DNA of 64,000 bases, from assembly GCA_030278955.1 (NCBI GenBank), contig JAOANR010000009.1, positions 42,761,800 to 42,825,799 of the forward strand, given 5' to 3'. How positions within the stretch are numbered: the stretch's first letter is position 1; each line of letters begins with the position of its first letter. The DNA comes from Hygrophila difformis (Eukaryota > Streptophyta > Magnoliopsida > Lamiales > Acanthaceae). Below are positions 44,877-57,578 of this stretch, piece by piece. A model generated the notes under the pieces. That model had not been told where the DNA came from. It was given only the letters and a program-made list of their open reading frames with translations, and did not search any database. Position numbers and translations under genes: made by a program.

Positions 44877-44888
44877 GCTCTGATACCA
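44877..44888 (-). promoter_or_regulatory. Element E primer-binding site (tRNA-Met)
   Basis: GCTCTGATACCA on plus (TGGTATCAGAGC in sense), three bases from the 5' LTR. Confidence 0.92.
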
Positions 44889-44891
44889 CTC

Positions 44892-47800
44892 TGTAACACC
44901 CCGGATTTGATAACCCAGGCCGGGATGTCACCGCCACACCTCCCAAGCAAGACACGACTTCATTCGAGCTCACTTGAAAGATGCAAGGCTAAGGGGTATA
45001 AATTAATTTTAAACAACCAAGTCCGGAAATACTTATATTTAAAAATAATAATCATCCATACACGCAGCGGAAATATAAGTTGTGCAGCGGAAATAAAGTA
45101 TAAGGGCCGACATGGCCAAAACACGGGTTAAACAGGCCCGTTCATACTATAGTCGAATGCAAATTTAAAATAAAGTGTTCCCAAAAATTCCCATGCATGT
45201 ACGTGCTCAGTATAATCCATATGCTCTGTAGGAAAAAGAAGGAAATGGTTTGGGTCAGCAAAACGTGCTGAGTAAGTTAACACCTAGCATGACTTAGGGG
45301 TTTCAAAGCCTTTAATTAAATTTAATAAAAACATGCTTGTAGGTAATACACGATTTAAGTTAATCATCCACTAATAATTAAATGGCGTAATTTAAAACAA
45401 AGAAAATATTCAATTCTCTTAATTCTCTCATGATTTCAGGATTTGGTATTTCAAGGATTTCACTCTTTCACTTTTGTTCGATATGATCTAGTATAATATG
45501 TTCTCGGGAAAATGGACCCGCAATAATTTAAACGCATCCTAGGGAATCAAACCCGTAGGATCAACACACGTCCTGGGGAATCGAACCCACAGGAAAACAA
45601 ACGATCGCCCTTGGGGAATCAACCCGCAAGAACTCAAATACATCCTAGGGAATTGAACCCATAGGAATCAACACACATCCTGGGGAATCGAACCCGCAGG
45701 AAAACAAACGATCGCCCTTGGGGAATCGAACCCGCAAGAACTCAAATACATCCTAGGGAATTGAACCCATAGGAATCAACACACATCCTGGGGAATCGAA
45801 CCCGCAGGAAAACAAACAATCGCCCTTGGGGAATCAAACACGCAAGGTAAGAACACATTTCGCAAGTTTCACAAAATTCTCAAATATAACTTACACAAGT
45901 CGCTGTCTTACTCCATAATTAATTAAAAATTCATTTTAATTCCAAAAATTCTGAAATTTCACCGGTAACTCAAAAACACAGAGGCGAACAAGTTTTGTGT
46001 TTTACATTTCTCGATCCGGGTTAAGGAAATGAGTCAAAAATTAAGTCGTTCTCATAAGTAGTATGCTGTCAGGTTTCAGATTCGACACCATTCAAATATT
46101 CGACTTTTTAACATATCAAATGGACTCCAAAAATTCTGAAATTTCATATGCACACACTAGACATAATTATCTACAATTTTTATTTAGATTGCAAGGATCA
46201 ATTCGGACTCGAAGATATAGAAACAGGCTCATCAAGTTCGGACATCAACACCTTCAGATTTCCAAAAGGGTTTTTCAAGGCAGTTTGTGTTCGGATCGTT
46301 TTGGGATAGCAAACGTTGATGAAAATGGCTGAAAGTTTTACACAACTTAGAATAATGTGTTAGGATCAAAAGTCTAGTTTTGAGTTTTTCGGTTTGAATT
46401 CTTGAAGTAGGGGTTTTGGTCCAATTTCAAATCTGTCACAGTTTCAAGTTCGACTTTCAGGGCAGGTTCATTGGAGGCCATTTTCGGATATCAAAACACA
46501 ATGAAAAATTATGAAAATTTTACACAAACTAGATCTATGTCTTAGAAACGTTTTTCATGTTTTGAGTTTTTCCGTTTGAGCAGTTTTATGTGTTCGAAAA
46601 ATTCGCGCCAATACGCTGCGCCGGGGGTTTTTCGCGTTGACAGATTTTTGAGTTTCTAAATCTCTATGTTTTGTTGCATTTTAAGTCACCCAAAACCAAG
46701 TAAGCATTAACTTACAGTGGGGATGATGTCTAGGAGGTCACGGGGTCGTCCGGAATCCATGGGATGTCACGAACGAATCTCTTCAAGTCGGTTTCCTCTT
46801 CCAACGTCCACGAACCGAATCCGCAAGTAAAAATCCTTAGTTAGATTCGATTTTCGGATTCAAAAAGGTGTAGATAAACTAAAAAACTACTTACCAACGT
46901 CCTAGGGGTCTGTCTTCTCCTTCTCAAGTCCTTCTTGTTCGGATTTCGTCGTCGGAACTTCAAGAACACAAGGGATTTCGGGGTTTTCGACTTTGGGAAG
47001 AGTTGGAGAGAATGTGAGGAGAAGATGGCTGCCCTAGGGTTGTAATTTTCGAATTTAGGGTTAGGGGGCAGTCTAAGGTCGTCCCCTATATCCTTCCATA
47101 GCCCAGGATTGAGTTTCCATCGTCGGGGGTCGAAAATATGGCAAGAAAATCGTCGGGACGCGTTGTTGCCGTTTTCTGGGGAGCTCACGCGCTCTTGGCG
47201 CACTCCTAGGCTAAAGACCGCGCAGGCCAGCGCGCGGCCTCCGCCTGGACCTCGGTCCGGGCGGGTCCGTGCGATCCGATCGGGCCTTTTTTCCTCTCTT
47301 TCGGACTTCTGTGCTCCTACGTTTTCGGGCTCGATTTTTCGGGTCATTCTCGGATTATAAATTCTTATCTTAAATTAATCTCGTCTCGAGTTAATCCCGT
47401 ACTTGAAATCTTGAGTCCGTTGCATTTGGATTCGTCGGCTTCTAATTCGTCGTCTTTTGACTCCCGTGCAACAATTTATCTAATTACTTTATTTCCAACT
47501 TCACGGGTTCCTGGAATTAAAATTCTTTTCTTTCTTGAATTTAGTTTCAATTCTTTTGACTCGATTTCATGGAATGTCTTCGGGCTTCCTTTCCCTCCTT
47601 TATTCCATTTTGAATTTTTGAATCTATCGGCGTTTCATTTCCGAGCGATAATTTATTGTGATAAATTATTTTCTTCTTCTCGGAGATATTTCAACCTTGA
47701 TTTGATTAAGAAATAAATTTTATTCCTTTGGACGCTGATAAAATTCCCGGGTATTACAGTCTACCCCCCTTAAGAATCAACTTCGTCCCCGAAGTTGCGT

Positions 47801-48058
47801 GTTAGCTTCTCGCGAGCTTGGAACTAAGGTCCTTTCTATTTTGTGCTATTGTTTGAATGCGTGATTGTATCATTATGTGTTGTTGTTCTTGATGTTGTTT
47901 TTATTATTTTATTATATCGTTCGACTGAACTCAGAATTGAAATTTCCAAGTTGTCTACGTACCCTGTGAAAGGATCAAGCCATGACGTAGTTCGAAACAG
48001 TTTGAATTTGTTTATTTGAAATACAAAATATTCGGATTAGAATATTCGGGTCGTTACA
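44892..48058 (-). repeat. Element E 5' LTR
   Basis: TGTAACACCCCGG...GGGTCGTTACA, aligned with 39906-43179 apart from one array trimer and scattered substitutions. Confidence 0.92.
45537..45847 (-). repeat. T-arm/B-box-like hairpin array, 5' LTR of E
   Basis: Nine units of the same three types in the same order; one trimer fewer than in the 3' LTR. One core has a 1-bp loss (GGGGAATCAACCC near 45615). In element sense the array lies about 650-960 bases before the LTR 3' end. Confidence 0.88.
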
Positions 48059-48063
48059 CCGTG

Positions 48064-48125
48064 TCTTACTAGGGAGGTGTGGCGGTGACATCCCGACCTG
48101 GGTGACCAAAAACCGGGGTGTTACA
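48064..48125 (+). repeat. Element C 5' LTR, piece 3
   Basis: Last 62 bp of the LTR, ending CCGGGGTGTTACA, directly followed by the primer-binding site. Confidence 0.92.
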
Positions 48126-48128
48126 AGT

Positions 48129-48140
48129 TGGTATCAGAGC
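48129..48140 (+). promoter_or_regulatory. Element C primer-binding site (tRNA-Met)
   Basis: TGGTATCAGAGC, three bases after the LTR end TGTTACA. Confidence 0.93.
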
Positions 48141-48539
48141 CCGGTTTATTTTTAAATTAGTATTATTATTTTTGAACTACTTGATTATTATTTTTACACC
48201 ATGTTCATTTTTACATTATTATTATTATAGAAGTCCAAATTATTATTTTTAAAATTTCCTAGTCCAAAATTATTTTTGAGCCCAAATTATAATTATTTTT
48301 GACCCAATATAGCGGTCCAAGGATTTTAAATACTATTTTAAATTTTTAAAGCATTAATTCTATGGATTAAATTTTTATTTTTAAAACCCATAGAAAATAT
48401 ATATATATCTCTATATATTATAAGAGAAGTTGTCCAAACACTTCCAGCTCCAATTTGAATCCTCACCGTTGGATTCTAATTCAATTTCATTCCTGCCCGT
48501 TGGATCTTCAATCTAATTGGATTCTTGATCGTTGAATCT

Positions 48540-48956
48540 CTCTATCTTGTTTCTTACCCATTACGCATTCGTCTCCGAGCTATTCATTTCGGTCTGGATT
48601 TAGCTTCCACGCCTTCGTCTCCTTCGATCGCTACATTTCCCGAAAATTCTCCATTCTCTCCAAGGTTCCCCATCTCTGCCATTGTGGAGCTCTCACGCCT
48701 GGGGTGTCTTCTTCTCTTCGATTGCCCGTCTACCGCCGCCGTCCTCCTCGCGGATGGAAACCTACACGCGCCGCTCGCCTCCGGCCTTCGGTCTCCAATC
48801 GCCAGCCCCGACGCTGGCCACGCGAGTCCGGCTCCCCCTCTCTTCGCTCGCCGCCCACCTCGCAAAAATCGGCGAGCTCTCTCCTCTGTGCTCGCGATCC
48901 TTCTTATCCCCTCCATTTCAATTTCACTCCACCAATCCTTCTTCTGATCACCAAAT
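48540..48956 (+). other. GC-rich cargo, probably 5' UTR or promoter
   Basis: GC-rich stretch open in several frames on both strands, directly before the exon at 48957. No protein family recognised. Its base composition and place suggest the captured 5' end of the same source gene. Confidence 0.4.
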
Positions 48957-49086
48957 ATGGCTTCCATCATCTCCGAAACTGTCCCAAATTTCACTGCCGA
49001 AACGCTGAAGCTCGCCGCCAAGCAGTCCCAACGCTGCCATGTTGTCCCCGTTCGGCTCCGGGACGCCATCAATAAGTACATCAAAG
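48957..49086 (+). pseudogene. First-exon fragment resembling plant Rsm22-like methyltransferase
   Basis: ATG followed by 43 codons: MASIISETVPNFTAETLKLA, then a block containing QSQRCHVVPVRLRDAI, ending ATCAAAG before GTGGGT. From memory this resembles the N-terminus of plant Rsm22/METTL17-type mitochondrial rRNA-methyltransferase-like proteins, where a CHVVPVRLRRAIKKYL-like block occurs. Only the first exon is present, so no methyltransferase domain. It lies 121 bp upstream of the ATG8 start codon and could supply a promoter or first exon for ATG8 transcription. Assignment is moderate at best. Confidence 0.45.
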
Positions 49087-49207
49087 GTGGGTGTAATTTT
49101 GTTATGGGTTTGTGAATGAAATTGGTGCTTGTTCTTTCTGGGTTCCTTTCCTAATGTTGTTTCGATGTTTGAAAGCTACAGTGGGCGATAGGAATTCGAG
49201 GCTTTCC

Positions 49208-51128
<1,921 letters not shown>

Positions 51129-53155
51129 GAAAAATTTATTTCTACACCTAGCATCTTCAAATGTAAAATTCCCCTTATTGGATTAGTGCACATTATTAAA
51201 GTGTATTACTCATACTCCCGCAGATTTTATGCTTGTCTATTTTCCTGCTCCCACTCCCACTGTAGCTCTCCGTGCCCCCACTTGCCCAATGCTGGACGCC
51301 TTGCTAAGATCTTACACAAGTGTCCCAACAAAGCATTTCAGGTATAGCATTCTTGAATTATTGTTGCCATACTTAATTATTACTTGTTACAAAACATCAT
51401 GAACAAATGATGAAGCCTTGATCTACATCCCATATACAGATTGCATTTTCTGGAACCTCATTTTCATTACTGCAGAGACTAGGTTTCATAATGGTAAGAA
51501 ATTTGTAAAGCATTTCTGCTAATTACATACTAACTTGGGGAGTGAAAAATATTGGGATAATAGTTCATATTAATTAGTTGAGTAAGTCTTTTTGGTGTGA
51601 GCTTCATTTGGTTTTCCTTTGTGTAAATTTCCCATGTTAACTACTTAATTTTTATTTTATTCTTTTAGAGTGGTGTTTAATAAATCAACAAATACTATAT
51701 ATGTGATATGTTGTCTTAGGATTGATGAAGTTTGTGGTGAATTTTGAAGTGATTTGTTTGTCTGCATGCTTTCATTGTATTTCTGAATAATTTAAGGTTC
51801 AGATATAATTCATTTAATCCAAACGTGGGAGCTTTACAGATTTATGAAATTTAGCTACCAAAGTTTCGTCTCCTGTGTTGAGTCATCTTTCTGTTGTAAA
51901 GTTTGTGGTACATCTGTATGCTTTACTTGGGTGATTTTTTTCTTGATTTTATTTTCTCAGCTACAACTCTGACTTGCTGGCATCTTTTCGTCACTTTTTG
52001 CTCTCTATATGTGGCTTTATGGATGAAATTATTGAGCACAAACCGTTTGATCCTAGAGTAGTTATGGGGTTTGGAATTCTGAATAGAACTTCCATTTGAC
52101 TTCTAAATCGTTGTTTGAGTTTCAACTTTGTTGGTTTCTATCAGGTTGCTCATTTATCCTTCTATAACCCTATTACACAAAGGTCAGAGCTATTGCGATC
52201 ACTATTAAATTTTCTATTGTTGGATCATACATCGTTCCCTTAATACGGTAAATTTGCAGCCGGCTTTAGTTTCTGATGTACTTTTGTAGTATTATGTTTC
52301 ATTTTGTCTCTAATGGATGGTCAGTTCAAGTTTCATGTTTTTTTTTTCCCAAGAATAGGCATAGTTTGGTCTGGTCTGGAAGATTTGACTATGTTGGATT
52401 TTAGTTATAACCTTTTATTGCCATGGATTTTGAAATCTGATTTATTTTTTGGAATTATGTCTAAAGGCTCTTTCAAATGCTTATGCAAAACCGTCTGCCT
52501 AAATGGATCCTTATTGATTTTGCAAATCTGAAGGTGTGTTTGGTTGAACTCTTAAAAATTACTTATATCCTTGTATGTTTTATAAGAGTTTATAAAGATA
52601 CAATGGTTTACTCTCTCTTTTCTGCAATAATTGTTCTTTCATTTTTTGGTATGTCAGTAGCTCCATCTTTCTTTGTTAAGTTTTTCTTCTCACCATTGAA
52701 AGATAATATAGGAGTATCTTCTATCTCATTCTACTAATAAAACCTCATTTCCCTTTCTTAAATATTGTGATATAATCCAAATTGAGCAATTAGCCTAGAA
52801 CAAAATGAGTGTAAATATAAGATATTGTGCTATAAGCTATTTAAATGTTTAAAAATTAAGATTTTAATATAATTTATTGGAGGAGGATATAAAAATTAGA
52901 TTTTAAAATCTTTGATGGAACCGCTTCATGTCACAATCTTTGAATTTGGGTGTTGTTTTCGGACTACGCATTAACTTATGATTTGCTTTGTCGGCTTAAT
53001 TTAACAGTTTCCCAGGTTTTTATCTGTTCTCTTTGTTTATTACTTGGTTACAACTTATATATTATGGAAGAACACGCTTTCATCCTCTGTCAATTGGTAA
53101 TTTGATGAGTTTCCAATATTTCTTATTCATTTGTAGTTTCCCTTTTATCTGTCAG
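51129..53155. other. H2 interior without recognised gene
   Basis: AT-rich, probably ATG8 3' region and unknown intronic DNA. A splice-bounded segment 51226-51339 (after CCGCAG, before GTATAG) is GC-richer and open in part; not recognised. Confidence 0.3.
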
Positions 53156-53251
53156 ATGGCTCCAATGCATGTACAAAATGCACCTGAGGTACCAGAATAT
53201 GAGATAGATCCAAAGGAGCTTGATTTTACGAACAGCAAAGATATAACAAAG
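53156..53251 (+). pseudogene. VIK/ILK-type protein kinase exon fragment
   Basis: One 96-nt exon (after GTCAG, before GTACTA) encoding MAPMHVQNAPEVPEYEIDPK and then a DFTNSKDITK segment. This matches the linker before the kinase domain of plant integrin-linked-type Raf-like kinases such as VIK (ankyrin-kinase family). No kinase domain exon follows. Isolated captured exon; no internal stop. Confidence 0.75.
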
Positions 53252-53574
53252 GTACTAGACACTTTTGTTTAATACTTACTTTTCCCAAAAATTGGTGTTC
53301 TGTCTCCTCTGTTCTGTTGTCTTTTGCATGAACTTTTAGGTCATTTCGATCTCCTCTTTCTTATTCTGTTTTCAGTATGATTGGTTTTCTAAACCGGGAT
53401 CTCTGCACACCAACTGCCCTTCTCCCGTCGGCCTCCCATTGTCGTTGCCTGAGCATCTGCGCTTGCCGTCCTACGCTGTCAGCCCTGTTTCGTCGCCGCT
53501 GCTTCCTCCTTTCGCTATGCGTTCCTCTGCCTCCGCCACCTGACGACGCCGCTGCACATCCTTCGGCGCCTGTT
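53252..53574. other. Unrecognised GC-rich cargo
   Basis: From about 53377 the sequence is GC-rich and open on both strands, running into the CDKC exon. Not recognised. Confidence 0.35.
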
Positions 53575-53633
53575 CTGTTGTCAACTGAGCACAATGCTAA
53601 TCTCACAAATCGGGTGATTACCTTGTGGTACAG
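53575..53633 (+). pseudogene. Cyclin-dependent kinase C activation-segment fragment
   Basis: Encodes STEHNANLTNRVITLWYR up to a TACAG|GTAAGT donor. This is the activation segment of CDKC-type kinases (the plant CDK9 counterpart, which phosphorylates the RNA polymerase II tail), just before the PPELLLG block, which is absent. It is continuous in frame with unrelated GC-rich sequence upstream, suggesting an abrupt capture breakpoint near 53570. Confidence 0.75.
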
Positions 53634-54599
53634 GTAAGTTTCCATCTCTTATACGTCAGCAACAGGTATGTTTTCGCTTGACCTAAATGTTTGGAACCTT
53701 TCGCCTTGCTCGACGCCATGAGAGGGGGGTGGTTTTGTGCTCTTAAATGTTTAATTTTGGTATAAATGTGAATATCTTCTGTATTGTTGCTGCCGACAGT
53801 AGTTTTCAGATCTCAAACAGATTTCGTGACTCTAGGTGGATAATCCATGTGCTTGTGGTTTCGTATTACTACTCTTTTTAATCTATACCGTTGTCTCTGT
53901 TGTTTAACCTGGCTCTCTATTTACTCATCTACTGCTGTTTTGTTTATTTTTAAGATAATCCCTTGTGCTTCAATTTCCCTACAGTGGAGTGGAGTGATGT
54001 GTGTAGGTCGAAATTAGTTTACAAAAACCAAGCCTCTTGAAGCTGAGGTGGGTTTACTTGCTCTCTTTCAGGATGGCAAATTCGTCGGAAGACCAAGCCT
54101 CTTGGAAGCTGAAGGGGCAATACATATGGATTTTAAGATTGTAGAGGTAATCCAAGTAAATATCTTTTCCGTATATTGTTCCAATTTTTATTGTCGTTTC
54201 ATGTTTGAACCTCCCTCTTTTATATGATTTACATTAACTCATATTGAATTCTACTTTTTTGCTTTCACAAGAATGGTCTTGATTTACTGTGAAGACTCAT
54301 AGTCATTGATTTTTTTTTTTTTTATGTATAACCAAATATGGTGCCTATAGTTATTCAGTGAAGTTTAAGGTTGAGGGGACGTTTAATTTCTATTTTCTAT
54401 AACATATTTCTGAAAATTTTCAGTTATTGGTTGTTTCTATCGACCTTCATTCGACGCACCCGCGCTGCCGCTGCCGCCGCACCGCCGCTTCACGTCGGTT
54501 CTTGGGTTGGGTTTCACCCAATCTATCCATTTCCTTTCTTCTGGAATCTGAAAAAGCCCTCGTACGTTTTCAGCCGTTGACCCCGGATAAATCTGTTTT
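53634..54599. other. H2 interior without recognised gene
   Basis: Intron-like DNA. A 75-nt segment 54072-54146 between CTTTCAG and GTAATC is open (KFVGRPSLLEAEGAIHMDF) and looks like an exon, but I cannot name it. A related sequence, ACCAAGCCTCTTGAAGCTGAG, lies 60-odd bp upstream near 54030. Confidence 0.35.
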
Positions 54600-54823
54600 C
54601 AGTGGAAGATTTGGCAGCAGGAGCAGTCGTGGTAATCTTTTGCAGGAGCAGTCGTGTTAATTGCAACATTTTCAAGTACACACTGGAAACACGGAATTCC
54701 ATGCATTCTCTATCGCCGTTTGAGTTTGATGATCAGCTCTCTGGGGTGCCCCATAACCCTGTCAAGACTCCTAGAAAAGTGCCAATATCTCCTTACAAGT
54801 TAACTTCTTATTGTGATTTTTAG
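54600..54823 (+). pseudogene. FZR/CCS52 (CDH1-type APC/C activator) fragment
   Basis: Encodes TRNSMHSLSPFEFDDQLSG, then NPVKTPRKVPISPYK, closely resembling the segment just before the WD40 propeller in plant FIZZY-RELATED/CCS52 proteins, which activate the anaphase-promoting complex. The upstream part (GRFGSRSSRGN) may be the same gene, but a TAA at 54658-54660 separates that frame. The WD40 repeats are missing; the frame ends in TAG at 54821-54823. Confidence 0.7.
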
Positions 54824-55623
54824 GGTTTCAATTTTTTGTTCTGATTATTTGTTTGGATTTGCTTCCAAATCTTTTGAAAAAGCTGGGGAATTTTTTAAGA
54901 CAGTGAAGCAGTTCCCATTCTTGTCATCACTGATGTAATATAACAATGGTAAAACAAGGCACCTTCAGAGTATCCTTCCTCTAGTTGTACCACTGCCTTT
55001 GTGTATAGTAGCAACAACTACTCACGTCATTTGACTTGAAAATCCTCAAATGCGTGTTGGGAGAACATGGATTGAGGTGAATGTAAAATGTCATTGTACA
55101 TACTGGGAATTATTTAAACTTGCCCTTGCTGCAAGCGACTCCACTGTATTTTAAAATGGAGTTGATATGAAATAAGTACTGAATTCGTATAGCTTTAATA
55201 AAGTGCAATCCTATAGCTTTTTTTTATGTGGATAACAGTTTTTTACATTCTCAACTACCTATGGAAGCTAAGAAGCCACTATCTAAGTTGTTGTATCTTT
55301 CCCAGCTGCCTCTTTTGATGCTTTGTATATTATCATATAGCAACAACCTGAACTGCTGGTTGTTTTCAATTTTTGAAGGATTTTATGAGTTCAAAGTAAA
55401 CTTAAGTACTGAAGTTTTTGTGGAACTTATTACTCCTTTTATGAATCCCTGGTTTTATCTGGTTGTACATCATATATTATTGTCCACATATGGTTCATTT
55501 AGAGGATCCTGAGTTGAAACCAAACTATTCTTCCCCTCTTGTACATCCTGATTTATCCTTTTGTTGGAAGCAGCTTCTCCATTCACTAGGTGTAAATTAG
55601 AAATTTCTTTTACTTGTTGACAG
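54824..55623. other. H2 interior without recognised gene
   Basis: AT-rich; an open stretch at 55228-55512 has no recognised family. Probably intron or intergenic DNA captured with the receptor-kinase exons that follow. Confidence 0.3.
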
Positions 55624-56265
55624 ATACTTTGTAAGTGCTGGGTTAAGTGGTCGGATACCTAGAACATTTGCTCGTTTAAAGAGCTTGGAGATAATGTAAG
55701 AGAACTGATACATGAAAAAATATATACTTAGCTTTCTTCTAGCCTGACTAATAATTAAGTAATCATTTGATTTCTGAAATTTCAGATGGGCAACAGATAA
55801 TGAGTTGACGGGTACCTGATCTTATTGGAAATTGGTCAAGCATCAAACAACTGTGAGACTAAACACCACTATCTCTAAATATTAATCATGCATGATATTA
55901 TTCAACTTCCTCCTAACTAATAACATAAACAATTCCATGGCAATGAAGAATGTGCCCCCTATATATTCTTTGAGCTTCTTAGCTTTATTTCCTAGGATCA
56001 GCTTTGTCAAATATTGTTGCAGATCGTTACAAGAGAATTCACTTCAAGATCCCACAGTGATTTTCCAATTTAACCTCTTTCGGAGACTTGTCAGTGTTAT
56101 CGTTCTTTTTTTTTTGTGTATTCATATTAATCATTGGCTTTGTTGTCTTTAAAGGCTTTACTGAGATGGTCTTTTTTAAAATGTGTCGTTTAGGAGAATA
56201 TGTGATTTCTCTAATGGGAACTCTTCATTGGATTTCCTCAGAAATATGAATTATTTATCAATCTT
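55624..56265 (+). pseudogene. LRR-VIII receptor-kinase fragment, four LRR exons
   Basis: Four consecutive one-repeat exons as in plant LRR-VIII receptor kinases. Exon 55624-55695 (72 nt): YFVSAGLSGRIPRTFARLKS. Exon 55786-55852 (67 nt): WATDNELTG and NWSSIKQL, 5 bp short of 72, breaking the frame. Exon 56023-56089 (67 nt): SLQENSLQ and an altered repeat. Exon 56194-56265 (72 nt): FSNGNSSLDFLRNMNYLSIL. All have acceptor AG and GT donors. Signal peptide, malectin, membrane and kinase parts are absent. The two 5-bp losses make it non-functional. It would have been a cell-surface receptor ectodomain. Confidence 0.8.
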
Positions 56266-56556
56266 GTAAGTATATGAAATCAAATGCTGATTGTAGAACT
56301 ACTACTTTTCACCTTTTACTTGGTAAATACCAAACATGATTTCGTTTTGTGTTGAAGCATATGGTTAGCAAGATGAATTAGGGTTGGGTTTCCAGTTATT
56401 GGGATTTCTTTTGCTGATTGTGCTTGGGCATCAATTTGATTTTGGATTGTAGTTCAGTTATTTGCCAGGAAGCTAAATCTGTTTGTGCTTTCTCATTTGT
56501 GATTAGATAGCATTTTTGATGATTTTTATAAATTATTGTGTGTGCAGTCCTTTGAG
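56266..56556. other. H2 interior without recognised gene
   Basis: AT-rich; ends in the GTGTGCAG acceptor-like site before the UBC2 fragment. Confidence 0.3.
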
Positions 56557-56681
56557 ATGTCTACTCCGGCTAGGAAGAGACTGATGAGGAACTTCAAGAG
56601 GTTGCAGCAGGATCCGCCCGCCGGCATCAGTGGTCCACCCCAAGACAATAATATTATGCTCTGGAATGCAGTGATATTTGG
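56557..56681 (+). pseudogene. Ubiquitin-conjugating enzyme E2 (RAD6-type UBC2) first exon
   Basis: ATG then [20 protein letters not shown], then [20 protein letters not shown] cut at TTTGG|GTGAGG. This is the N-terminus of plant UBC1/UBC2, the RAD6 orthologues that ubiquitinate histone H2B and PCNA. Two substitutions (Asp to Asn, Ala to Pro) differ from the usual sequence. The active-site Cys and all later exons are absent; the next exon belongs to another gene. Confidence 0.85.
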
Positions 56682-56902
56682 GTGAGGTTTTGGATCTTTG
56701 CAATTTAACTTGGGCCTTTTTTCAATCATACATTTGTATTTCACTGTTTGTTTATTCATTTTATTATATTCCTATAACTCCACAATGTCACCATGCATGT
56801 GGGTTATCCTCATTATATGTCGTGGTAGTTCCTTATGTTTCCCAACTGGATTTAGTTTATTAAAGCTTCAAAGGAATTCGATTTATTTGTTGAGTCTCTC
56901 AG

Positions 56903-56958
56903 GCAGATGTCGAGACGGATGAAGTGTATGCTCAGATGACATTGCAGCCCTTGAACTT
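56903..56958 (+). pseudogene. Auxin response factor exon fragment
   Basis: After CTCTCAG, encodes ADVETDEVYAQMTLQPLN, the block just before the B3 DNA-binding domain of plant auxin response factors. It lies 221 bp after the UBC2 donor, so the two partial introns are fused. If spliced from UBC2, the frame would shift away from the ARF reading and soon stop (TGA). Confidence 0.8.
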
Positions 56959-57578
56959 GTTCTCAATTACTGGTTCTTCATCAGATTATCTGATGCTTCT
57001 ACTTGTTCGTGTAAATAGACAATGATATATTTAAAAATGGAGGAATGATCCTTACATTTTTTGTGTAAATAGTTTATGATTTTTCTTGCTTTTTGCATAT
57101 GGGGTGGTTTGTGCTCATTTCTGAAGAATATGCTTCTTGAATTCCAATTACATGTTAATATATGGAATAGTATTTTTTCGTGTACACAGGTTCATCTAAT
57201 TATAGATTAATACTTTTTCGTGTAAATAGTTTATGGTTTATGTTGCTTTTTGCATATGGGGTGGTTTGTGCTCATTCTGAAGAATATGTTTATTGAATTC
57301 CAATTACATGTTAATATATGGAGTAGTATTTTTTTCCTTGCCCTTTTTCTTTACTATTGGATTTTAGTGTTTAAGATATTTTTAAATTCATACAAGACCA
57401 CTGGTATTGCCTTTTGCTGCACATGATAAATTTTTATACAATTATGTTTTGAGTAAATTTGATAGAACGTGATGGAGTTGAGGTGTTAAACTTTTTTTTT
57501 CCTATATTAAGCAATATCTTTGAATTTAAAATAAATAAAATGAGCATTTTGTTTTCTCTAGCAAAAATTTCTTATGCA
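56959..57578. other. H2 interior, imperfect repeat, no gene
   Basis: AT-rich. A segment of about 100 bp (TTTTTCGTGTAAATAGTTTATGG... and GCATATGGGGTGGTTTGTGCTC) occurs twice, at about 57060-57180 and 57205-57335, in direct orientation. Confidence 0.5.

Larger units (their letters stand above)
39906..48058 (-). mobile_element. Element E: gag-only Ty3/gypsy LTR retrotransposon (TR-GAG-like)
   Basis: Minus-strand element in the 5' LTR of C with a perfect target duplication ccgtg (39901-39905, 48059-48063). LTRs 39906-43179 and 44892-48058 (3.27 and 3.17 kb). The internal region is only 1.7 kb, with primer site, one gag ORF and a polypurine tract. No pol. About 300 bp of each LTR (42881-43179; 47758-48058) is homologous to sequence that is internal in A, B and D. 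Confidence 0.92.

Noticed and set aside
40551..45847. tRNA genes suggested by repeated GGTTCGATTCC
   Set aside because: No A-box, anticodon arm or acceptor stem at tRNA spacing; only the T-arm-like part is repeated.
46841..47347. 168-residue ORF in the 5' LTR of element E
   Set aside because: Lies in LTR; the copy in the other LTR is interrupted; Arg/Pro-rich and not conserved as a protein.
48584..49084. 166-residue minus-strand ORF opposite the GC-rich cargo
   Set aside because: Low-complexity shadow of GC-rich plus-strand sequence that includes the exon at 48957; no family features.
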